Positions 1 to 4,737 of a stretch of 5,070 nt of DNA are shown one piece after another; positions within the stretch are counted from its first letter, which is position 1, and each line of letters opens with the position of its first letter. A model generated the notes under the pieces. It saw nothing but the letters and a program-made list of their open reading frames with translations. It had not been told where the DNA came from and ran no database searches. The DNA is taken from assembly GCA_038211965.1 (NCBI GenBank), contig JBBQVB010000159.1:1-5070 (forward strand), read 5' to 3'. Source of the DNA: Glacieibacterium sp038211965 (GTDB lineage: Bacteria > Pseudomonadota > Alphaproteobacteria > Sphingomonadales > Sphingomonadaceae). Made by a program: the position numbers and the translations under genes.

Positions 1-171
1 CAGCGTGTTCTCGAAGCGCTGCTCGAAGCCAATGGCATCGTTGCACCGGGGGCGGTCGCCGACCACCAGCCCGACGCCGCGCTGGCCGCGAGCCTCGAAG
101 CCGAGCGCCAGATGTTCACCCGCGCAGTGGTCGATGCGCTGTGCCCGCTGGACGAGATCGTGCCGGGCTAA
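1..171 (+). CDS. C-terminal end of an unrecognised protein (5' truncated by window edge)
   Basis: Frame 1 is open from the first base to a TAA at 169-171 and gives 56 residues. The visible part is alanine- and leucine-rich, probably mostly helical (it contains LEALLEANGIV, AALAASLEAERQMF and TRAVVDALCPLDEIVPG), with no membrane segment and one cysteine. Codon use is strongly GC at third positions, like the certain genes in the window, and this supports this frame over the overlapping longer frame that starts at base 5. I do not recognise the family; the tail carries no diagnostic motif. It converges on the PEPxxWA-CTERM gene with only 31 bp between the stop codons, so the two are not co-transcribed. 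Confidence is for being a real gene end, not for any function. Confidence 0.72.
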   Translation, partial: QRVLEALLEANGIVAPGAVADHQPDAALAASLEAERQMFTRAVVDALCPLDEIVPG

Positions 172-177
172 AGCCGC

Positions 178-197
178 GCCCGCTGGCCCGTGCGGGC
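178..197. terminator. possible short hairpin between convergent genes
   Basis: GCCCGC (178-183) and GCGGGC (192-197) form a 6-bp GC stem around an 8-base loop, sitting in the 31-bp gap between two converging stop codons. No T-tract follows on either strand, so intrinsic termination is only a guess based on position. In DNA this rich in GC such a stem can arise by chance. Confidence 0.25.
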
Positions 198-202
198 ATA
201 GC

Positions 203-877
203 TCAGGCGGCGACGACACCCCGGCGGCGGCGCGCGGCCGCACCGACGAGGCCGAAGCCGCCGATCATCAGCGCCCAGCTGGCAGGCTCGGGAACGCCCG
301 CCGCGGCGTCGTCGGACAGGCGGACGTTGTCGAAGTCGCCCTGCCCATTGTCGCTGGCGAGCAGCACCGAGATTGCGCCGCCCGCGTCGGCGAAGCCTGC
401 GGTGTAGCTTGCGCTGTACGTCGCCCAGGTTCCCGGCGTCGGCGCAACGCCGGTTGCCAGCGTCGTGACGCCGTTGACGATCAACGAAATCGTGCCCGGA
501 TTACCGACGTCGTTGCGGACGCCGAAATCGACGAACAGCGTATAGGTGCGGCCTGCGACGGCGGTGTCGGTAACGATCTGCGACAGCGACCCGCCGTTAG
601 TATAGGCGACGGTCAGCCCGTCGGGGACATAGTTGAAATAGGCGAAGTTGCCCGACGACGAGCCCGGCTGAAACTGGCCGGTCGCGGCCCCCACGATGCT
701 CCAGTCAGGAACCGCCGTGCCCGAAGAAAAGCTGCAGCCAGCGCCGCAGCCCGTCGATGCCAGCCCGCCGGGCGGCAGCGTCTCGAACGACGCGTTGCCG
801 ACGCCGATGACCGTCGCCCAGGCGGCGAGCGGCGTGGCGGCGAGCGCGGCGGCAATTACGGTCTTCAGGAACGTCAT
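203..877 (-). CDS. secreted PEPxxWA-CTERM sorting domain protein
   Basis: Encodes 224 residues with the full PEP-CTERM layout. Residues 1-21 are a signal peptide (basic Lys5, hydrophobic core, AWA cleavage site before Thr22). A beta-rich exported domain follows; it opens with GNASFE, has a possible disulfide pair Cys44/Cys48 and ends in GDFDNVRL, resembling the carbohydrate-binding-like beta-sandwiches often found in PEP-CTERM proteins. The tail has PEPASWA at 196-202, a hydrophobic segment at about 203-215 and the basic cluster RRRR at 216-219. In this family an exosortase recognises that tail, and members are usually tied to exopolysaccharide or biofilm matrix; the exact ligand here is unknown. 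The ATG at 877 is chosen over an in-frame TTG at 883 because GAGGG (887-891) lies 9 bases before the ATG but only 3 before the TTG. No exosortase gene is in the window, as is common for scattered PEP-CTERM genes. A sigma-54 promoter lies upstream. Confidence 0.93.
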   Translation of the reverse strand: MTFLKTVIAAALAATPLAAWATVIGVGNASFETLPPGGLASTGCGAGCSFSSGTAVPDWSIVGAATGQFQPGSSSGNFAYFNYVPDGLTVAYTNGGSLSQIVTDTAVAGRTYTLFVDFGVRNDVGNPGTISLIVNGVTTLATGVAPTPGTWATYSASYTAGFADAGGAISVLLASDNGQGDFDNVRLSDDAAAGVPEPASWALMIGGFGLVGAAARRRRGVVAA

Positions 878-886
878 GGCCAAATA

Positions 887-891
887 CCCTC
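887..891 (-). promoter_or_regulatory. Shine-Dalgarno site deciding the start of the PEPxxWA-CTERM gene
   Basis: On the minus strand GAGGG lies 9 bases before the ATG at 877. The alternative TTG at 883 would be only 3 bases from it, too close for normal initiation. The site therefore favours the 224-residue protein over the 226-residue version. Confidence 0.6.
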
Positions 892-925
892 ATTCGCCCG
901 ACACATCCGGGCCAGCATCCTGACC

Positions 926-943
926 TAAGCAAGAATCGCGCCA
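926..943 (-). promoter_or_regulatory. sigma-54 (RpoN) -24/-12 promoter of the PEPxxWA-CTERM gene
   Basis: The minus strand reads TGGCGCG-ATTC-TTGCTTA. The RpoN consensus is TGGCACG-N4-TTGCW, so there is a single mismatch (G for A at the fifth base), and the invariant GG and GC doublets are exactly 10 bases apart (GG opposite 941-942, GC opposite 929-930). Transcription would start near 917, giving a leader of about 40 bases that contains the GAGGG ribosome binding site. From known biology, PEP-CTERM/exosortase systems often include a histidine kinase PrsK and a sigma-54-dependent activator PrsR, and RpoN control of PEP-CTERM genes has been reported. The match and its position upstream of exactly this type of gene support each other. 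Activity is inferred. Confidence 0.72.
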
Positions 944-1059
944 ACCGGGCAACTTGGCCAATCGGCTGGATTCGCTGGCCGCCGGGTTTCGCATGGCCTC
1001 GAACTGTAAGTTTTTCCGACACTTTCATGACATCAGCGCTGCCCGAGCGTCGCGCTGCA

Positions 1060-1089
1060 TGGACTTGTCCGCGCCCGCGCGGCTAGGAT
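1060..1089 (+). promoter_or_regulatory. candidate sigma-70-type promoter of the oxidoreductase gene
   Basis: TGGACT (1060-1065) and TAGGAT (1084-1089) are separated by 18 bp. Each matches 4 of 6 consensus bases. Transcription would begin near 1096, leaving a leader of about 15 bases that still includes the GGGGAG ribosome binding site at 1099-1104. It is the best candidate in the gap but not a strong one. Confidence 0.35.
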
Positions 1090-1110
1090 GCCCGCCCCGG
1101 GGAGACACCA

Positions 1111-2724
1111 GTGCCAGACCATGCGGAAACCGACGTCGTCGTCATCGGCGGCGGCCACAACGGCCTGACCTGCGCCGCCTATCTGGCGACGGCCGGGCTC
1201 ATGGTCACCGTCGTCGAGCGGCGCGGCATCGTCGGCGGCGCGGCGGTCACCGAGGAATTCGCACCCGGTTTCCGCAACTCGACCGCGAGCTACACCGTCT
1301 CGCTACTCAACAAGAAGGTCATCGCCGACCTCGACCTCGCGAAGCACGGCCTTCGCATCGTCCACCGCCCCGTCGCCAACTTCCTGCCGACCGACGACGG
1401 GCGCTCGCTGACCACCGGCCAGGGGCGGACCCGCGCCGAGGTCGCCAAGTTTAGTCAGAAGGACGCCGACCGCCTCGACGCCTATGAGGCGCAGCTCGCC
1501 AGCGTCGCCGAGGTGATGCGCGACCTCGTTCTCGAAACCCCGCCCAACGTCACCGACGGCTCGTGGCGCGAGGCGCTACCCGAACTGCTCGCCGGCGCAC
1601 GGCTGGCCAACCGCGCGCGCAGGCTCGACATGGAGGAGCGCCGCACGCTGCTCGAACTTTTCGCCAAGTCGTGCGGCGACTATCTCGACGGCTGGTTCGA
1701 GAGCGCGCCGATCAAGGCGATCTTCGGCTTCGACGGCATCGTCGGCAACTATGCCTCGCCGTACCAGCCGGGCAGCGCGTACGTCCTGCTCCACCACGTC
1801 TTCGGCGAAGTGAATGGGGTCAAGGGCGTCTGGGGCGTCGCGATGGGCGGCATGGGGGCGATTTCGGACGCGATCTGCCGCAGCGCGGTCGAGGCCGGGG
1901 TCGATGTCCGCGTCGGCGACGGCGTCGCGCATGTCATTGTCGAGCAGGGCCGTGCCGTCGGCGTGGTGACCACCGGCGGCACGACGATCCGCGCGAAGGC
2001 AGTGGTCTCGAACCTCCACCCGCAGCTGCTTTATCAGCAGCTCATCGACCCCGCCGTGCTGCCCGCCGCCTTCGTGCGCCGGATCGCCGGCTACCGCTCG
2101 GGGTCGGGCGTGTTCCGCATGAACGTCGCGCTGTCCGAGCTGCCGAAGTTCACCTGTGCCCCCGACGACGGCGGCGACCATCTGCGCGCCGGCATCATCA
2201 TCGGGCCGACGCTCGATTACATGGAACGCGCGTGGCTCGACGCGAAGACCTTGGGCGTGGCGCGCGAGCCGATCGTCGAGATGCTCATCCAGAGCCTCTA
2301 CGACGACAGCCTCGCGCCGCCGGGTTGCCACGTCGCCAGCCTGTTCTGTCAGCAGGTCGCGCCCGTCCTGCCCGACGGCCGCAGCTGGGACGACGAGCGC
2401 GAGGCCGTCGCCGACCACATGATCGCCACGCTCGACAAATGGGCCCCGGGCTTCAAGGCGAGCGTGCTCCATCGCCAGATCCACTCCCCCTTGGATCTGG
2501 AGCGCAAGTTCGGCCTGATCGGCGGCGACATCTTCCACGGGAGACTGACGCTCGACCAATTGTTCAGCGCGCGCCCGATGCTCGGTCATGCCGACTACCG
2601 GGGGCCGCTCAGGGGCCTGTATATGTGCGGCAGCGGGACGCACCCGGGGGGCGGGGTGACGGGGGCGCCGGGGCATAATGCGGCGCGCGAGGTGGTGAAG
2701 GATTTTCGGGGGAAGCGGGTTTAG
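1111..2724 (+). CDS. FAD-dependent oxidoreductase, phytoene desaturase / PYROXD2-like family
   Basis: Encodes 537 residues, close to the usual size of the CrtI/PYROXD2-type amine-oxidase-fold flavoproteins (COG1233-like). Residues 8-18 (DVVVIGGGHNG) are the Rossmann dinucleotide-binding strand and glycine loop. Glu36, at the end of the second strand, would bind the FAD ribose, and GIVGGAA (39-45) is the conserved follow-on motif. Near the C-terminus CGSGTHPGGG (506-515) followed by VTGAPGHNAA is the second flavin-contacting motif of the family. No signal peptide or membrane span is seen, so it is probably cytosolic or membrane-associated. The start is GTG at 1111, preceded by GGGGAG (1099-1104) with 6 bases of spacing. 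The substrate cannot be read from sequence: no carotenoid genes are adjacent, and the GTHPGGGV motif is seen in PYROXD2-like proteins as well as carotenoid desaturases. It is transcribed alone and converges on the permease. Confidence 0.92.
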   Translation: MPDHAETDVVVIGGGHNGLTCAAYLATAGLMVTVVERRGIVGGAAVTEEFAPGFRNSTASYTVSLLNKKVIADLDLAKHGLRIVHRPVANFLPTDDGRSLTTGQGRTRAEVAKFSQKDADRLDAYEAQLASVAEVMRDLVLETPPNVTDGSWREALPELLAGARLANRARRLDMEERRTLLELFAKSCGDYLDGWFESAPIKAIFGFDGIVGNYASPYQPGSAYVLLHHVFGEVNGVKGVWGVAMGGMGAISDAICRSAVEAGVDVRVGDGVAHVIVEQGRAVGVVTTGGTTIRAKAVVSNLHPQLLYQQLIDPAVLPAAFVRRIAGYRSGSGVFRMNVALSELPKFTCAPDDGGDHLRAGIIIGPTLDYMERAWLDAKTLGVAREPIVEMLIQSLYDDSLAPPGCHVASLFCQQVAPVLPDGRSWDDEREAVADHMIATLDKWAPGFKASVLHRQIHSPLDLERKFGLIGGDIFHGRLTLDQLFSARPMLGHADYRGPLRGLYMCGSGTHPGGGVTGAPGHNAAREVVKDFRGKRV

Positions 2725-2734
2725 ACTTTCCGCC

Positions 2735-2775
2735 CCCTCCCCCGGTTAACACTTGCAAACCGAGAGTGGGGAGGG
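2735..2775. repeat. imperfect palindrome between convergent genes, REP-like and possible bidirectional terminator
   Basis: CCCTCCCCCGGTT (2735-2747) pairs with AACCG (2758-2762) and GGGGAGGG (2768-2775). The two right-hand blocks are separated by a 5-base bulge AGAGT, giving a 13-bp interrupted stem with a 10-base loop. A second small hairpin follows (GGGG 2785-2788, CCCC 2793-2796, tetraloop CTTG). The minus-strand reading CCCTCACCCCGACCCTCCCC resembles a G/C-rich palindromic repeat found between genes in many proteobacteria. It lies in the 76-bp gap between two converging stop codons, where such an element could also end transcription. Neither hairpin has a T-tract. Confidence 0.55.
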
Positions 2776-2800
2776 TCGGGGTGAGGGGCTTGCCCCGAGT

Positions 2801-4072
2801 TCAAGCCACCGCCCCCTGCCGCCGCAACACCACCCACGGTAGCGCCCCAACCGCCGCGATCCCCACGCTGACCGCGAGCAGCACCGGGTCGCTGGCCGCG
2901 CAGACCACCGCGACGAACAGGAACATCGCCACCGCCAGCGCGCGGTCGCGGCCGTTGCCGATCTTGGCCAGCACGCAACACACGCCGAGATAGGCGAACA
3001 GGCAGAACAGCGTCGAGACGTTGATGATCGTCGCGAACTGCTTGCCGATGCTCGGCGCGGCGGTGGCCAGCGTGACCAGGCTCAAGCCGGTCGCGATCAG
3101 CAGTAGCGCGCGGCGCGGCGGTCGCGCGGTGTCCTCGGCGAGCGCGCGCGGGAACAGCCCGGCGTGCGCCCCGGCGCGCGTGGTCTCGGCGCCGACGAGC
3201 AGCCAGCCACCGAGCGTGCCGCTCGCCTTGACCAGCGCGCACGCTGCGACCAGCCCGCCGGCGATGCCGCCGACCGCCTTGGCGACGGCAGCGGCGAACG
3301 GCGCGGTCTGCCTGGCCATCTCGAGCGCCGGTGTGATGCCGCTGAGCGCAGTGCACGCCGCGATGTAGATCACCGCCGCAATCGCGACGCCGCCGACGGT
3401 GACGATGGGGACATTCCGCGCCGGGTCGGTGACGACGGCGCTCGCCATCGCGGCGCTCTCGAAGCCGGTGAACGCCCAGAAGATCAGCACCAGCGACGCG
3501 GGAATTGCCTGGCCCATCGGCTGGCCGCTGACGTTCCATGACGCTGTGAAGGTTTCCACCGAGAACCACCACCAGCCTGCGACCGCGACGAGCAGGACCG
3601 GCACGAGGCCGACGAGCAGCGACGCCGCTTCGATCCGCGCCACGGTGCGCGCCCCCGACAGGTTGGCGAGCGCGAGCAGCCACAGCGCCGCGACAGTGCC
3701 GACAAGCGTCCACCCCGGCTCGGCAAGCTTCGGCACGAACCACGCGAGATAGCCGACCGCCGCGAGCGCCACGGCGATGCAGCCGATCGTCGCCGACAGC
3801 GAATAGACGAGGCTCCACAGATACGCCGCGAAGCCGCCGAACTCGGCGCGCACCGTGTCGGCGAGCGTGAAGCCCGGCGTCAGCCGCAGCACCGCGACGC
3901 GCGCGAACACCAGCGCGAGGAGCAGCGCGCCGACCGCCGTGATGCCCCACGACACGATACTCATCGAGCCGATGCTCGCGGTGGTCAGCGGCAGCAGGTA
4001 GATGCCCGACCCGATCATGTTGCCCGCGACGAGCGCGGTGGCGAGGCCGAGGCCGAGTTGCTTCGAATGCAT
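2801..4072 (-). CDS. APC-family amino acid / polyamine permease
   Basis: Encodes 423 residues, almost entirely hydrophobic with roughly 12 membrane segments, the usual architecture of the APC superfamily (basic amino acid/polyamine antiporter branch, AdiC/PotE-like). GNMIGSGIYLLP at 17-28 is the unwound TM1 substrate-binding motif. FWAFTGFESAA at 198-208, followed by DPARNVP (216-222), is the TM6 motif that in AdiC-type carriers lines the substrate site and carries a gating tryptophan (here probably Trp199). The protein sits in the inner membrane. Substrate and mode (antiport or proton symport) cannot be fixed: no decarboxylase, which usually accompanies AdiC, PotE or CadB, is adjacent. The ATG at 4072 is chosen because the hydrophobic TM1 begins there; the frame is open further upstream but that extension has no transporter character and would overlap msrB. 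There is no Shine-Dalgarno sequence, and a promoter-like element lies immediately upstream. Confidence 0.92.
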   Translation of the reverse strand: MHSKQLGLGLATALVAGNMIGSGIYLLPLTTASIGSMSIVSWGITAVGALLLALVFARVAVLRLTPGFTLADTVRAEFGGFAAYLWSLVYSLSATIGCIAVALAAVGYLAWFVPKLAEPGWTLVGTVAALWLLALANLSGARTVARIEAASLLVGLVPVLLVAVAGWWWFSVETFTASWNVSGQPMGQAIPASLVLIFWAFTGFESAAMASAVVTDPARNVPIVTVGGVAIAAVIYIAACTALSGITPALEMARQTAPFAAAVAKAVGGIAGGLVAACALVKASGTLGGWLLVGAETTRAGAHAGLFPRALAEDTARPPRRALLLIATGLSLVTLATAAPSIGKQFATIINVSTLFCLFAYLGVCCVLAKIGNGRDRALAVAMFLFVAVVCAASDPVLLAVSVGIAAVGALPWVVLRRQGAVA

Positions 4073-4079
4073 CGGCGCG

Positions 4080-4107
4080 AGCGTAGCGCGTGTAACGCGG
4101 CGCGCAA
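4080..4107 (-). promoter_or_regulatory. candidate promoter implying a leaderless permease mRNA
   Basis: On the minus strand TTGCGC (opposite 4102-4107) and TACGCT (opposite 4080-4085) are 16 bp apart. The -10 box ends 7 bases before the ATG at 4072, so the first transcribed base would be at or next to the A of the start codon. There is no Shine-Dalgarno sequence in those 7 bases. The hexamers match the consensus only weakly (3 of 6 each), so this is a moderate to weak call supported mainly by the missing ribosome binding site. Confidence 0.35.
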
Positions 4108-4144
4108 TCCCGGCGAAATCGGCTGCGACACGCTTTTCCGCCGC

Positions 4145-4166
4145 CATCCCCGCGTTCGCCGGGATG
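4145..4166. repeat. REP-like intergenic palindrome
   Basis: CATCCC (4145-4150) and GGGATG (4161-4166) form a perfect 6-bp stem, continued by GCG/CGC (4152-4154 and 4157-4159) after one C-C mismatch. With flanks, the minus strand reads CGTCATCCCGGCGAACGCGG, which closely resembles a dispersed palindrome common between genes in alphaproteobacteria. When read through in one frame it gives the characteristic VIPANAG peptide. It lies in the 141-bp divergent gap between the permease and msrB. The copy number in this genome cannot be seen from one window. Confidence 0.6.
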
Positions 4167-4184
4167 ACGAATTCGAGCGGCGAC

Positions 4185-4194
4185 CCAATATTGG
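4185..4194. promoter_or_regulatory. perfect palindrome CCAATATTGG upstream of msrB
   Basis: A perfect 10-bp palindrome, AT-centred in otherwise GC-rich DNA, ends 6 bases before the msrB ribosome binding site. Its right half (TATTGG, 4189-4194) could serve as a -10 box; TGACGA at 4165-4170 lies 18 bp further upstream. It could be a small operator, a promoter core, or both. No regulator is identified. Confidence 0.3.
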
Positions 4195-4213
4195 CAACCG
4201 AAGGAGACCCCGC

Positions 4214-4606
4214 ATGACCATTTCCGTCAACGACGACCAGCTCAGCCCGCAGGCGCGCGCGGTGTTGCGCGACCACGCCACCGAGCGCCCCGGCACGAGC
4301 CCGCTCAACTATGAAAAGCGCACCGGCATCTATGCCTGCGCGGGCTGCGGCACGCCGGTTTACGATTCGGGCGCGAAATACGACAGCGGCAGCGGATGGC
4401 CGAGCTTCTTCCGCGAAATCCCGGGTGCGGTCGAAACCACCGTCGATCGCTCGCTCGGGATGACGCGCACCGAGGTCCATTGCGCCACTTGCGGCGGTCA
4501 CCTCGGTCACGTCTTTCCCGACGGCCCGCGTGACGAGACGGGGCTGCGCCACTGCATCAACGGCGTCGCGCTCGATTTCCAACCGGGCGGCGAACAAGCC
4601 GCGTAG
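4214..4606 (+). CDS. msrB: peptide-methionine (R)-S-oxide reductase MsrB
   Basis: Encodes 130 residues, full length for a single-domain MsrB. The enzyme reduces the R epimer of methionine sulfoxide in proteins back to methionine, repairing oxidative damage, normally with thioredoxin as reductant; no signal peptide is present, so it is cytosolic. Structural zinc ligands are the two CxxC pairs Cys42/Cys45 and Cys90/Cys93. GSGWPSFF (59-66) and HLGHVFPDGP (96-105) are family signatures, and RHCINGVALDF (112-122) carries the catalytic Cys114. The position of the usual resolving cysteine in the SGCGWPSF motif is Ser60 here, and there is no sixth cysteine, so the enzyme must be recycled differently from the classical two-cysteine MsrBs. 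The start ATG at 4214 has a strong AAGGAG at 4201-4206 (7-base spacing). The frame is open upstream to 4058 but runs through a REP-like repeat and is not coding. Confidence 0.97.
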   Translation: MTISVNDDQLSPQARAVLRDHATERPGTSPLNYEKRTGIYACAGCGTPVYDSGAKYDSGSGWPSFFREIPGAVETTVDRSLGMTRTEVHCATCGGHLGHVFPDGPRDETGLRHCINGVALDFQPGGEQAA

Positions 4607-4613
4607 GCGCTGG

Positions 4614-4681
4614 TCGATCGCGGGTTCGGTCGGAGCAACGCTCGTCGGCGTCGCCCGTACAGGGCCGCGGCCCCCGATCGA
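4614..4681. repeat. nested inverted repeats downstream of msrB
   Basis: TCGATCGCGGG (4614-4624) is repeated inverted at 4671-4681 with one mismatch. Inside the right side lies the perfect 12-bp palindrome GGGCCGCGGCCC (4662-4673). The msrB stop ends at 4606, so the structure could form in the msrB transcript tail and stop or stabilise it. No T-tract follows, so a classic intrinsic terminator is not shown. Confidence 0.35.
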
Positions 4682-4699
4682 AGGGCTGGCGAGCGCCCC

Positions 4700-4729
4700 C
4701 TGACGCTCTCCGCCGGCACCTGCTACACT
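4700..4729 (+). promoter_or_regulatory. promoter of the putative sensor kinase gene, probably leaderless
   Basis: CTGACG (4700-4705) resembles a TTGACG-type -35 box. After 18 bp comes TACACT (4724-4729), a -10 box with 4 of 6 consensus bases, preceded by TG at 4721-4722 as in extended -10 promoters. The -10 box ends 8 bases before the ATG at 4738, so transcription would start at or within a base or two of the start codon. No Shine-Dalgarno sequence is present. This is the best sigma-70-type promoter in the window. Confidence 0.5.
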
Positions 4730-4737
4730 CGTGCGCG

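Larger units (their letters stand above)
878..1110. other. divergent intergenic regulatory region
   Basis: This 233-bp gap separates the minus-strand PEPxxWA-CTERM gene from the plus-strand oxidoreductase. It contains the sigma-54 promoter (926-943), an inverted repeat GGCCA/TGGCC (956-960 and 976-980) and a locally AT-richer patch around 1001-1035. That patch holds TGT-N11-ACA (1005-1021) and TCATGA (1025-1030). A sigma-70-like promoter for the oxidoreductase lies at 1060-1089. I see no convincing coding frame in the gap: the open frames crossing it show no recognisable domains and overlap certain genes. Confidence 0.6.

Noticed and set aside
881..883. In-frame TTG start for the PEPxxWA-CTERM gene
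   Set aside because: It lies only 3 bases from the GAGGG site; ATG 877 has proper spacing.
5..928. Long plus-strand open frame of 307 codons across the left end
   Set aside because: It is antisense to the certain PEPxxWA-CTERM gene, its product is arginine/alanine-rich without motifs, and it is an artefact of high-GC codon bias. The real plus-strand gene end here is in frame 1 and stops at 171.
1065..1089. TTGTCC as -35 box for the oxidoreductase promoter
   Set aside because: Only 13 bp separate it from TAGGAT, too short for a sigma-70-type promoter. TGGACT at 1060-1065 gives 18 bp.
1576..2676. 366-codon minus-strand open frame opposite the oxidoreductase, and a 371-codon plus-strand frame (1563-2678)
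   Set aside because: Both are shadows of the oxidoreductase gene: low-complexity Arg/Ala/His-rich products with no recognisable domain.
2721..3950. 409-codon minus-strand frame overlapping the permease
   Set aside because: The product is an arginine-rich shifted reading of the permease gene, with no membrane segments; the other minus-strand frame gives an unmistakable APC transporter.
4058..4213. N-terminal extension of MsrB by 52 residues
   Set aside because: It would translate the REP-like repeat (RHPRVRRDDE, typical of such read-through), whereas ATG 4214 has a strong ribosome binding site and gives a normal-length MsrB.
4073..4597. N-terminal extension of the permease to about 598 residues
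   Set aside because: The extension runs antisense through msrB and the REP-like repeat and has no transporter character. TM1 begins right after the ATG at 4072.
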